A stretch of 64,000 nt of DNA from Guopingia tenuis (GTDB lineage Bacteria; Bacillota; Clostridia; Christensenellales; Christensenellaceae): positions 930,001-994,000 of the forward strand of contig NZ_JACRSS010000001.1 of the NCBI RefSeq assembly GCF_014384805.1, given 5' to 3'. Both the position numbers and the translations under genes were made by a program. Below the pieces are notes generated by a model that was not told the origin of the DNA, did not search any database, and worked only from the letters and a program-made list of their open reading frames with translations. Positions 32,043 through 40,521 of the stretch are shown piece by piece; within the stretch, counting starts at the first letter, position 1, and each line of letters starts with the position of its first letter.

Positions 32043-33085
32043 GCTCCGTCCTCCTGCGCCGCGCGTTTTCGGGTATTCGCCAGCCGCACACCGTATTCCA
32101 TGGCATTTTGCAGGCTTTCTTCCGAAGCCGTTCCCCTGCCCGCCAGATCAAATCCGGTTCCGTGATCCACAGACGCCCGAATGATGGGCAGCCCCAGGGT
32201 AATATTCACGCCGCTCACGCTGGTAAAGCTCTTTTTCTCTTCATTATAGGAGAATCCCGCCAATTTCAAGGGGATATGCCCCTGGTCGTGATACATGGCT
32301 ACAACGATATCGAACATGCCGCCCCGGGCCTTGCTGAACACGGTGTCCGGCGGCACCGGGCCGGTCACATCCCAACCCTTTTCCCGGGCCGCTGCGATGG
32401 CCGGGGAGATTTCTTCAATCTCTTCCCGCCCAAACAGCCCGCCCTCGCCGCAATGCGGGTTGAGCCCGGCCACGGCGATGCGCGGCCTCTCGATTCCCAG
32501 GTTCCGGCAAGCGTTTTGCGCCAATGTGATGGTTTCCAGCACCCGGTCTTTCTTCACCCGGTCGCAGGCCTCCCGCAGGGAAACATGGGTCGAAACATGC
32601 ACCACCCGCAGGTTCCCATCCGCCAGCATCATGGCGTATTTTTTTGTTCCGGTTTGCTCTGCAAAAATTTCCGTATGCCCGCTATAAGGATATCCCGCCA
32701 GATGCAGCGCCGCCTTGTTGAGCGGCCCGGTAATCACCGCGTCGATTTTTCCCGCCATGGCCAGGCGAATGGCCGCCTCGATCGCCTCATAGGCGGCCTT
32801 TCCTCCCTGGGCCGTTTCCTGCCCATAGGGCGGCAGCGGGTCGCCCGCGGGGATATCCCAAACGTCAATGGTACCGCAGGCAAACACGGCTTCCTGAATA
32901 TCCTCAACCATATGGATATCCGCATCCCGTCCAATGGCCTGAAGCGCCCGGCATACGGCCTTTGCCGATCCGATCACAACTGGACGGCACATGGCATATG
33001 TTTCTTTATGAAGCAGCGCCTTGACCGTGATTTCCGGCCCGATGCCGCAGATATCTCCCATTGTAATCCCAAGAATTGGCTTCAT
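32036..33085 (-). CDS. PdxA2-type 4-phospho-threonate/erythronate dehydrogenase
   Basis: A 349-residue PdxA-family NAD-dependent dehydrogenase-decarboxylase: ITMGDICGIGPEI near the start, HVSTHVSLREA with metal-ligand histidines, VAGLNPHCGEGGLFGREE and VVAMYHDQGHIPLKL with further His ligands. In DUF1537 operons PdxA2 oxidises the 4-phosphorylated acid and releases CO2 to give dihydroxyacetone phosphate. Context (next to the kinase, no pyridoxal genes) favours that role over vitamin B6 synthesis. I chose the ATG at 33085; a longer frame runs into the promoter. It is the first gene of the operon. Confidence 0.9.
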   Translation of the reverse strand: MKPILGITMGDICGIGPEITVKALLHKETYAMCRPVVIGSAKAVCRALQAIGRDADIHMVEDIQEAVFACGTIDVWDIPAGDPLPPYGQETAQGGKAAYEAIEAAIRLAMAGKIDAVITGPLNKAALHLAGYPYSGHTEIFAEQTGTKKYAMMLADGNLRVVHVSTHVSLREACDRVKKDRVLETITLAQNACRNLGIERPRIAVAGLNPHCGEGGLFGREEIEEISPAIAAAREKGWDVTGPVPPDTVFSKARGGMFDIVVAMYHDQGHIPLKLAGFSYNEEKKSFTSVSGVNITLGLPIIRASVDHGTGFDLAGRGTASEESLQNAMEYGVRLANTRKRAAQEDGAC

Positions 33086-33283
33086 TATTGTTTGTTCTCC
33101 TGTTTTTGCATCGGATTCTTCTTTAAAGTTAAGAATACCGGCCAAGTCCCGGATCCTCAACCAAAAAAACCGCCCATTTTGTTTCAATATAAAACATTTT
33201 AAGTTGATATTCTCAATTCTATTGGAAATTCTTTTCGTATCGTGCTATAATCGTTTTATATTAAAACAGTTCGGGAGGAATCT
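33086..33283. promoter_or_regulatory. Divergent promoter region with paired operators
   Basis: Between the operon and its regulator lie two 15-bp sites, GTTTCAATATAAAAC at 33181-33195 and GTTTTATATTAAAAC at 33253-33267, which are inverted copies with one mismatch. The plus-strand promoter TTGGAA (33222-33227), spacer 18, TATAAT (33246-33251) places the second site over the regulator's transcription start. The sites are probably bound by the divergent PrpR-like regulator. Confidence 0.7.
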
Positions 33284-35038
33284 ATGCGAAAAGTTTTGGC
33301 TTTAGCGCCCTATGAAAGCCTGGGAGAGCAGTTTTCCCGCGCCGCCGAATCCTATGCCGGGAGCTTTTCCCTGGATGTTCGCGTGTTAAATCTGCAGGAG
33401 GCCGGCGATTATATCGCCGCGGCCGGCCTTTCTGCCTATGACGCCATCATCTCCCGGGGCGGTACGGCCTCCCTTCTTAAAAAAACGGCTTCCCTGCCCG
33501 TCGTTGAGGTGGAAGTTTCCGTCTATGACATGCTCCGGGTCATCAAGCTGGCCGAGCAATACGGCGGCCCTTTTGCCATCATCGGCTTTGAAAACGTCAC
33601 CCGGGTGGCAAAAACCGTCTGCGATATTCTCGCCTATTCCATCCCCATTTACCAGATCCAAAGCGAGGCCGAGGCGGAAACCGTGCTGAGATCCCTTCCG
33701 GCCAGCGGCACACTGGTGGTGGGAGACGTAATCACCAGCAATACTGCCAAATCTCTCGGCATTTCCAGCATTCTCATCACCTCGGGAACCGAAAGTGTGG
33801 AAAAAGCTCTTGGGGACTGCGCTTCGCTTTTCTCCAACTTTACCCTGCTTCAGGGAAGCGCCAGTCTCTATAAATCCGCTTTGGAAAATGACCCGGATAT
33901 CGTCCTGCTGCTCCGGGAGGACGGAACCCGTCTCTATCAAAACCGGGAGCTTCCCCCGCAGCAGCAGAAAAGCCTCATGGCGCTGGCGGAAAAAATGCTT
34001 CCCGAGATCTCCGGCCCCTCCCTCCGCCTCATCCGGCGCCGGGATTTCATGCAGTATGACGTGTGCGCCGCCCGGCATTTTCAGTCCGGCGTCCCTTTCT
34101 ATTCCCTGCATATCCGCCTCTCTCCCCTCCCCAAAAAGGAGGCCCCGGCAGCCCTGCGCGTTCTCCAGGTTCCCCCGGATTTTTCCCCGCCCGGCCTTCT
34201 GCCCGGCAGTTCCAAAATCCGCCCTCTCCTTGCCCAGGCCGATCAGATTCCGTCCCATGCTCCGCTTCTTCTTTCCGGCGCCATGGGCACGGGAAAGGAC
34301 GATTTTGCCCAGTATATCCATGCCCATGGCCCCCAAGCATCCAGCTCCTTTCTCCAGGTGGACTGCGCTTCGCTCACGGAAAAGAGCCTGGCCGGCCTGA
34401 TCGACGATATCAACAGCCCGCTGCATGCCGCCGGCTGTACGCTCTATTTCCGCGGCCTTCATCTCCTCTCCTTCCCCGCACAGCAGCGGCTGGAAGAATA
34501 TGCCCGGCAGACACTTCTCTGCCGCAGGCACCGCGTCCTGTCCTCCTCCTGGGGAGATTTGCCGCGCCTGCTCGCCCAGGGCGCCTTTTCCCCCCAGCTA
34601 TATGAAATGTTCTGTGGTTTCGACCTCTGCCTGCCCTCCCTTGCTGAGCGCCGGGAGGACATCCGCAGTATTTGCAGCCTTCTGCTCAACGAATGTAACC
34701 GGGAGTTGGGGCGGCAGGTCACCGGCTTTCAACCCGAAGCCTTCCGTCTTCTGGAAGCCTTCCCCTGGCCCGGCAATCTGCGGCAGCTTCGCCGGACCGT
34801 CCATTCCCTGGTTCTCTCGGCGCAGGGCAGCTATATTTCCGCCGGGGCCGTTCGTTCCGTTCTCCAGGAGCAGCCCCGTTTCAGTCCGGATGGCGGCATC
34901 GATCTCAGCAAAACGCTGGAAGAGATGGAAAAGGAGATTCTCTCCCTTGTGCTCCGCCAGGAGGATATGAACCAGAGCCGGGCGGCCAAACGGCTGGGGA
35001 TCAGCCGGAGCACCCTTTGGCGGAAGCTCTCGCCATGA
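33284..35038 (+). CDS. PrpR-N-type regulator with a degenerate sigma-54 activator-like domain
   Basis: A 584-residue regulator. Residues 1-185 are a PrpR_N sensor (YDAIISRGGTASLLKKTASLPVVEVEVSVYDMLRVI). A linker is followed by an AAA+-like domain (about 325-500) and a Fis-type helix-turn-helix at the end (QSRAAKRLGISRSTLWRKL). The AAA+ part is broken: the P-loop reads SGAMGTGKDD, the Walker B region is GCTLYFRGLHLL without Asp-Glu, and there is no GAFTGA loop for sigma-54 contact. It keeps RREDIRSI and FPWPGNLRQL. It therefore probably works on normal sigma-70-type promoters as a ligand-controlled repressor or activator of the acid-sugar operon. Confidence 0.85.
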   Translation: MRKVLALAPYESLGEQFSRAAESYAGSFSLDVRVLNLQEAGDYIAAAGLSAYDAIISRGGTASLLKKTASLPVVEVEVSVYDMLRVIKLAEQYGGPFAIIGFENVTRVAKTVCDILAYSIPIYQIQSEAEAETVLRSLPASGTLVVGDVITSNTAKSLGISSILITSGTESVEKALGDCASLFSNFTLLQGSASLYKSALENDPDIVLLLREDGTRLYQNRELPPQQQKSLMALAEKMLPEISGPSLRLIRRRDFMQYDVCAARHFQSGVPFYSLHIRLSPLPKKEAPAALRVLQVPPDFSPPGLLPGSSKIRPLLAQADQIPSHAPLLLSGAMGTGKDDFAQYIHAHGPQASSSFLQVDCASLTEKSLAGLIDDINSPLHAAGCTLYFRGLHLLSFPAQQRLEEYARQTLLCRRHRVLSSSWGDLPRLLAQGAFSPQLYEMFCGFDLCLPSLAERREDIRSICSLLLNECNRELGRQVTGFQPEAFRLLEAFPWPGNLRQLRRTVHSLVLSAQGSYISAGAVRSVLQEQPRFSPDGGIDLSKTLEEMEKEILSLVLRQEDMNQSRAAKRLGISRSTLWRKLSP

Positions 35039-35056
35039 AAACAGATCGTCCTTAAC

Positions 35057-35090
35057 AAAACCGGCATTTCCCCCGCCGGTTTTTCTTTTT
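35057..35090 (+). terminator. Terminator of the regulator gene
   Basis: Arms AAAACCGGC and GCCGGTTTT (35057-35065, 35075-35083) followed by a T-rich tract, 18 bases past the stop. Confidence 0.88.
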
Positions 35091-35208
35091 TTAAACTGTT
35101 TTTCGTCTCTCACATCCATTTCATAAACCTTCCCCCTCCTTTTCACGTTCCCGACATAAACAACGGGTATCCTAATTCCAGAAACCAAGAGACAGGAGGT
35201 TTGGAATC

Positions 35209-37101
35209 ATGAAGCATAACATAAAAATCACGAAATTTTTCTCTCTTTTTCTCGCTTTCCTGTTTGTTCTGAGCTGCACAGCCTGCAGCAGTACCGATAC
35301 CGCGCCGGACGAACAGGGGCAAACCACTCTTTTTGGAAAAATTACCGCCATAGACGGAAATTCCATCACTCTGGCCCTGGCCCAGCAGGTGGAAGGCGGC
35401 CCAGAGGGCGGCGGTACACCCGGAGACGCCATGGGCTCGCCGCCTTCCGGCGCCCCCGCAGGCGATGGGGAGACAGCGCCTCCCGACATGCCTTCCGAGG
35501 CTCCGGCGGATGGCGGTGAACAGCCGCAGGCCCCTGCCTCGTCTGCGCAGGCGGAGATTCCCGCGGATGATGCGCAAAACGGAGCCTCCGATAGTCAGGC
35601 GAAGGCTCCTTCCGGCGGGCAGCCTCCGGAAATGCCGGAGGACGGCGCCGGTGGCAGCGATTCGCAGCTTACCGGCGAATCCCAGACCATTACCGTAAAC
35701 GAAGAGACCAGCTATACTATCAGCGGCCAAGCCGGCTCTCTTTCGGATCTGGCAGTCGATGACTGGATCGCCGTGACGCTTTCCGGCAATACTGTCCTTT
35801 CCATCCAATCTGGCGGTATAGGAGGTGGTCCCGGCGGCGGCAGTTCGGCCTCCTCCGTGCAAACCACCGGCGTTTATGAGGTTACGGATACGCAGGCCGA
35901 GTCGGGCGGCACTTACGACAGCACCCAAAGCGATGTCAGCTCCATCCAGGTTTCCCAGGGGGGCAGCCTGGCCTTATCCGACGCCGCCGTTTCCAAGAGC
36001 GGAGATACATCCAACACGGAAAACAGCGAATTTTATGGCCTGAACGCCGCCGTTCTCGTCAAAGAGGCCAGCAGCGCCATTCTCGACGGCCTGACCATTA
36101 CGACGGATGCGGAAGGTGCCAATGCCGTCTTTGCCACAGGGGAAAACGCGGATATCCAGATCCGCAATTCTACCATCTCCACCAGCGCCAATTCCTCCCG
36201 CGGATTGGATGCAACCTATGGCGGCAGCATCACGGCGGAGCAGGTCACGATTCAGACCCAGGGTTCCCATTCCGCCGCACTCGCCACGGACCGCGGGGAA
36301 GGGACGGTAACAGTTTCCGGCAGCAGCCTGCAAACCGCCGGGGAAGGCTCTCCCTGCATCTATTCCACCGGCGCCATCACTCTAAGCTCCTCTACCGGCC
36401 TGGCCACCGGCTCCTCTATCGCCGTTGTGGAGGGAAAGAATTCCATCACGGTAACAGATAGTGATCTGACCGGTTATGGCATCGGCCGGGCGGGCGGCGG
36501 CATCGACGACGCCGGCGTCATGATCTATCAGAGCATGTCCGGCGATGCGGGGGAAGGCACGGGAACCTTCACCGCCGCCAACAGTACTCTTTCCATCGAT
36601 CCCGCCTCGGATAAATATGCCTCTGCACCCATGTTCTTTGTCACAAATACCGACGCGGAAATCCATCTGACATCCACAAAATTGTCCTTCGGCAGCGGCA
36701 TTCTCCTGAATGCTGCCGGAAATGACGGCGAATGGGGTACGACAGGCTCCAACGGCGGAAATGTAACCATGACGGCGGAGGATCAGACCTTAGAAGGCGA
36801 TATTACCGCCGATTCCATCAGCACGGTTTCCCTCACACTGTCAAACAGCACGCTTTCCTCCGCTGTCAACGGCGGCAACAGCGCCAAGAACATTTCCCTC
36901 ACTTTGGATGCCGGGAGTACCTGGAATGTAACGGGGGTCTCTTATCTCACGGCGCTCACCAATGCCGATGCAGACTGCTCCAACATCCAGTCCAACGGAT
37001 ACACCGTGTATTATGATGCCGGCAGCAGCGCCAACGCTTGGCTGAACGGAGCAACCCTGTCCCTTCCCGGCGGCGGAAGTCTGGCTCCCATGAACGCTTA
37101 G
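35209..37101 (+). CDS. Secreted beta-helix lipoprotein
   Basis: A 630-residue exported protein. A signal peptide with a lipobox-like VLSC/CTAC (about residues 24-30) points to lipid anchoring. Then comes a low-complexity Pro/Ala/Gly/Glu-rich spacer (about 60-155) and, from about 215, repeated short beta-helix turns rich in Ser/Thr/Gly/Asn (DGLTITTDAEGANAVFATGENADIQIRNSTIST). The layout resembles secreted carbohydrate-binding beta-helix proteins such as the Cthe_2159 type, but I cannot confirm the family. It stands alone, preceded by ACAGGAGG. Likely a cell-surface or polysaccharide-binding role. Confidence 0.75.
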   Translation: MKHNIKITKFFSLFLAFLFVLSCTACSSTDTAPDEQGQTTLFGKITAIDGNSITLALAQQVEGGPEGGGTPGDAMGSPPSGAPAGDGETAPPDMPSEAPADGGEQPQAPASSAQAEIPADDAQNGASDSQAKAPSGGQPPEMPEDGAGGSDSQLTGESQTITVNEETSYTISGQAGSLSDLAVDDWIAVTLSGNTVLSIQSGGIGGGPGGGSSASSVQTTGVYEVTDTQAESGGTYDSTQSDVSSIQVSQGGSLALSDAAVSKSGDTSNTENSEFYGLNAAVLVKEASSAILDGLTITTDAEGANAVFATGENADIQIRNSTISTSANSSRGLDATYGGSITAEQVTIQTQGSHSAALATDRGEGTVTVSGSSLQTAGEGSPCIYSTGAITLSSSTGLATGSSIAVVEGKNSITVTDSDLTGYGIGRAGGGIDDAGVMIYQSMSGDAGEGTGTFTAANSTLSIDPASDKYASAPMFFVTNTDAEIHLTSTKLSFGSGILLNAAGNDGEWGTTGSNGGNVTMTAEDQTLEGDITADSISTVSLTLSNSTLSSAVNGGNSAKNISLTLDAGSTWNVTGVSYLTALTNADADCSNIQSNGYTVYYDAGSSANAWLNGATLSLPGGGSLAPMNA

Positions 37102-37212
37102 TGCCATGGTATAAAAAATACCTCCCTTATAGGGCGTCCGGCAGCGGGCGCCCTCTTTTTGCGGAGCCCGATAGCTATACCGCAACATTTTGTGTTCCAT
37201 TTTTATCCATAT

Positions 37213-37284
37213 TTCTATATATAGTATATTTTTTTATGATTTTACCTATATTTCTCTTGACACTATCTATATATAGTATATAAT
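37213..37284 (+). promoter_or_regulatory. nrdDG promoter with two NrdR-like boxes
   Basis: TTGACA at 37257-37262 and TATAAT at 37279-37284 (spacer 16) form a strong promoter. Two identical 15-mers, CTATATATAGTATAT at 37215-37229 and 37267-37281, resemble NrdR boxes; the second lies between -35 and -10. They are 52 bases apart, a whole number of helical turns, so the NrdR repressor could bind both on one face. The nrdR gene is not in the window. Confidence 0.7.
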
Positions 37285-37328
37285 TGATTATACGGACTAC
37301 AATATTTTGGATAAAGAGGTATATTCTT

Positions 37329-39434
37329 ATGTTTTCTACCATTCGCAAGCGCAACGGCGACGTGGTCGCCTTCCAGCCTGAAAAAATCACCCGTGCCATC
37401 TTCAAGGCCGCCAATGCGGTCGGCGGCAAAGATTGGGCTATGGCAGAGGATCTCACCAGTCAGGTTATCGCCCTGGCGACAGAGCAGTATCCCGATGGGA
37501 CAGTGGATGTGGAATCCATTCAGGATCTGGTGGAAAAGGTTTTGATCGAAAACGGCCATGCCAAAACCGCCAAGGCCTATATCCTCTATCGCGAAAAGCG
37601 CCGCAGCGCCCGGGAGGCCAACGCCCTCATCGGCGCCACCATTGAGATGTTTTCCAACTATATGGGGGACAACGACTGGCGTGTAAAGGAAAACGCCAAT
37701 GCCCAGAAATCCATCAACGGCATGAACAACTATATCCGCGAAACCTTTACGAAGCAGTATTGGCTCCATGAGATCTATCCCGAAAAGATCCGCAAGGCCC
37801 ATCAGTCTGGCGACCTGCACCTTCATGACCTGGGCTTTTTCGGTCCTTACTGCGCCGGCTGGGATCTGCGCCAGCTTCTCACCGAAGGGTTCGGCGGCGT
37901 GCCCGGCAAGGTGGAATCCAGCCCTGCCAAGCATCTGCGCAGCTTTTTAGGGCAGATCGTCAATTCCACGTTTACCACCCAGGGCGAGACGGCGGGCGCT
38001 CAGGCATGGAGCAGCTTTGACACCTATTGCGCGCCTTTTGTCCGCTATGACAACCTGGACTATAAAACCGTCAAGCAGGCCATGCAGGAGTTCATTTTCA
38101 ACCTGAACGTCCCCACCCGCGTCGGCTTCCAGTGCCCCTTCTCCAACCTGACTTTCGATATCAAGCCGCCCCGGACCCTCCGGGACCAGGCCGTCATCAT
38201 CGGCGGCGTGCCGCAGGACGCTACTTATGGCGAATTCCAGAAGGAAATGGACATGATCAACACGGCCTTCTGCGAGGTCATGATGGAGGGCGACAAAAAG
38301 GGCCGCGTGTTCACGTTCCCCATCCCCACCATCAATGTGACGGCGGATTTTGAATGGGATAGCCCGGTCATCAACAAATTCATGGAGATCACCTGCAAAT
38401 ATGGCATTCCCTATTTCTCCAACTATATCAATTCGGATCTGTCGCCGGAGGATGCCCTTTCCATGTGCTGCCGCCTGCGGCTGAACACAGGCGAGCTGCG
38501 CAAGCGGGGCGGCGGCCTCTTTGGCTCCAATCCCCTGACCGGCTCCATCGGCGTTGTCACCATCAACCTGCCCCGGCTGGGATATCTCTCCAAAACCGAA
38601 GAGGAATTCCGCCTGCGGCTGGCCGATCTGATGGAGACGGCCAAAGAGAGCCTGGAGATCAAGCGCAAAACCATTGAGGAACAGACGGCCCGGGGCATGT
38701 ATCCCTATTCCGCCCACTATCTGGAAAATGTCAAACAGCGCACGGGCAGCTATTGGTTCAACCATTTCAATACCATCGGCCTGATCGGCATGAACGAAGC
38801 CTGCCTGAACTTCTTGGGCAAGGATCTCACCACTCCCGAGGGCCAGAAGTTTGCCAACGGCATTCTGGATTTCATGCGGGATACCATCACCCGGTTCCAG
38901 GAAGAGACCGGCCATGTCTATAACCTGGAAGCGACGCCCGCCGAGGGAACCAGCTACAGCCTGGCCCAGCTGGACAAAAAGAAATATCCCGATATCATCA
39001 CGGCCGGGGAGGAAGCGCCGTATTATACCAACTCCACCCAGCTCCCTGTGGGCTATACCGACGATATCTTTGAAACGCTGGATCTGCAGGATGAGTTGCA
39101 GTGCAAATACACCGGCGGCACAGTGCTTCATCTCTATCTGGGCGAACAGATCAAGGATGTGGAGATTGCCAAGCAGCTGATCCGCAAGGCCTTCACCAAC
39201 TATAAACTGCCCTATCTCTCCCTCACCCCCACCTTCTCGGTTTGCCCCGAGCATGGCTATATCACGGGCGAGGTGTTCACCTGCCCGGAATGCGGCAAGG
39301 AGACGGAAGTTTGGAGCCGCGTCGTCGGCTATCTGCGGCCTGTGCAGAACTATCACAAGGGCAAGCGGGAGGAATACCGCCAGCGCGTAAAGTATAAGAT
39401 CAAGGAAAATGAGCTGGAGGCTGGGCAGGCGTGA
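37329..39434 (+). CDS. nrdD: Anaerobic (class III) ribonucleoside-triphosphate reductase
   Basis: A 701-residue glycyl-radical enzyme that makes deoxynucleotides without oxygen. It has an N-terminal ATP-cone (FSTIRKRNGDVVAFQPEKITRAIF) for allosteric control, the barrel core (HLHDLGFFGPYCAGWDLRQLL), a C-terminal zinc site (CPEH...CPECGKE) and the glycyl-radical loop SRVVGYLRPVQNY. I chose the ATG at 37329 with AGAGG upstream. The stop overlaps the GTG of the activase gene. Confidence 0.96.
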   Translation: MFSTIRKRNGDVVAFQPEKITRAIFKAANAVGGKDWAMAEDLTSQVIALATEQYPDGTVDVESIQDLVEKVLIENGHAKTAKAYILYREKRRSAREANALIGATIEMFSNYMGDNDWRVKENANAQKSINGMNNYIRETFTKQYWLHEIYPEKIRKAHQSGDLHLHDLGFFGPYCAGWDLRQLLTEGFGGVPGKVESSPAKHLRSFLGQIVNSTFTTQGETAGAQAWSSFDTYCAPFVRYDNLDYKTVKQAMQEFIFNLNVPTRVGFQCPFSNLTFDIKPPRTLRDQAVIIGGVPQDATYGEFQKEMDMINTAFCEVMMEGDKKGRVFTFPIPTINVTADFEWDSPVINKFMEITCKYGIPYFSNYINSDLSPEDALSMCCRLRLNTGELRKRGGGLFGSNPLTGSIGVVTINLPRLGYLSKTEEEFRLRLADLMETAKESLEIKRKTIEEQTARGMYPYSAHYLENVKQRTGSYWFNHFNTIGLIGMNEACLNFLGKDLTTPEGQKFANGILDFMRDTITRFQEETGHVYNLEATPAEGTSYSLAQLDKKKYPDIITAGEEAPYYTNSTQLPVGYTDDIFETLDLQDELQCKYTGGTVLHLYLGEQIKDVEIAKQLIRKAFTNYKLPYLSLTPTFSVCPEHGYITGEVFTCPECGKETEVWSRVVGYLRPVQNYHKGKREEYRQRVKYKIKENELEAGQA

Positions 39435-40120
39435 TCTTCGGCGGCATTCAAAAAACCAGCACCATCGACTTCCCGGGCGTGTTGTCCTGTGTGGTTTTCG
39501 TCCGGGGATGCGATATGAACTGCTTCTATTGCCATAATCGGGAAATCATCGCCGGCTCTGCCGGCGAATTCCTTTCGGAAACGGAGATTCTCGCCTTTTT
39601 GGAAAAGCGCCGGGGCCTTTTGGACGGCGTGGTCGTGAGCGGTGGCGAGCCGACTCTCCAGCCGGATCTGGCCAGGTTTCTTCAAAAGCTCCGCGCCATG
39701 TCCTATCGCATTAAGCTGGACACCAACGGCCAGCGGCCCGAGCTGACGGAATCCCTCTGGCGGGAGGGCCTTCTCGATTATGTGGCTATGGACGTCAAGG
39801 CCTTGCCCCGAGACTATGTTTCGGTCTGCGGCGCAGATGGGTTCGCAAAGGTGAAAGACACGATCGCCCGGCTCTCCGCCCTGGAAGCCAAATTTGAGGT
39901 GCGGACAACCCTCTATCCCGGCATGACCATGGAGGAACTGGAACAGCTTTTGCAGGCCCTCCCCCCCATGCCCCTCTGGCGGCTGAATTATTATCATATG
40001 CCCGAGGTCTTTCAGCCCCAGGATAAGCTCCGTTTGCGGCTGAAGGCTCTTTCCTCCATTGCCGTTCAGGAGAACCTGCCGCGCCTTACCCAATGGCAGC
40101 CCCGGCTTGTCTGGCAGTAA
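39431..40120 (+). CDS. nrdG: Anaerobic ribonucleotide reductase activating protein (radical SAM)
   Basis: A 229-residue radical-SAM activase that puts the glycyl radical on NrdD. The [4Fe-4S] motif CxxxCxxC is in FVRGCDMNCFYCHN (near residues 27-34); VVVSGGEPTLQPDL is the SAM-binding GGE region. It starts with GTG overlapping the nrdD stop, so the two are co-translated. Similar pyruvate-formate-lyase activases exist, but the gene pairing settles the role. Confidence 0.93.
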   Translation: MIFGGIQKTSTIDFPGVLSCVVFVRGCDMNCFYCHNREIIAGSAGEFLSETEILAFLEKRRGLLDGVVVSGGEPTLQPDLARFLQKLRAMSYRIKLDTNGQRPELTESLWREGLLDYVAMDVKALPRDYVSVCGADGFAKVKDTIARLSALEAKFEVRTTLYPGMTMEELEQLLQALPPMPLWRLNYYHMPEVFQPQDKLRLRLKALSSIAVQENLPRLTQWQPRLVWQ

Positions 40121-40131
40121 AGGAAGCGTGC

Positions 40132-40163
40132 AAAAAAGGAACCAGATGACTGGTTCCTTTTTT
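40132..40163 (+). terminator. Terminator of the nrdDG operon
   Basis: A perfect 14-bp stem (40132-40145 with 40150-40163) around a 4-base loop, ending in six T, 12 bases after the nrdG stop. Confidence 0.92.
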
Positions 40164-40521
40164 CGTTTCCCCGAGAGAATTCTCCGTTTTCTTCCCATCG
40201 GGAATAAAAAAACAGGTCAAATGCAGGATCTCCTCCGGCGTCATATATCATACCGTACGGCGCATTCCTCCTATGCTTTTTTATCTCTTTTCCGTTTGCC
40301 TGGGATTTTACATAGAATGATGCGACCCAACAACAGTCCGTTCTTTTCCCGTTCCCGCATCTCCGCTCATATTTTGCTGGAACTTTTCCCGGGCGCTGCC
40401 GAATACGAAAAAAACTGCCATCGCCCGCGTATCTCTTCCATCGTTTTTCATACCTTTCTTCAGCAGCCGATAGGGGATCAGCAACCCCTCCCAACACTTG
40501 AAAATCAAGCCGGGCCTTTCT
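40164..40521. other. Intergenic stretch without a supported gene
   Basis: About 360 bases between converging nrdG and MATE genes. Overlapping short frames exist on both strands (for example 92 codons at 40308-40586 on the minus strand, which runs into the MATE gene), but none has a recognisable domain. An AGGGG/CCCCT hairpin without a T run lies about 50 bases beyond the MATE stop. Confidence 0.5.

Noticed and set aside
32036..33085. Pyridoxal-phosphate biosynthesis gene pdxA
   Set aside because: Overlaps a DUF1537 kinase gene and lies in a catabolic operon with no other vitamin B6 genes; PdxA2 role preferred.
37947..39356. 469-codon minus-strand frame opposite nrdD
   Set aside because: Shadow of a highly conserved gene; no motif.
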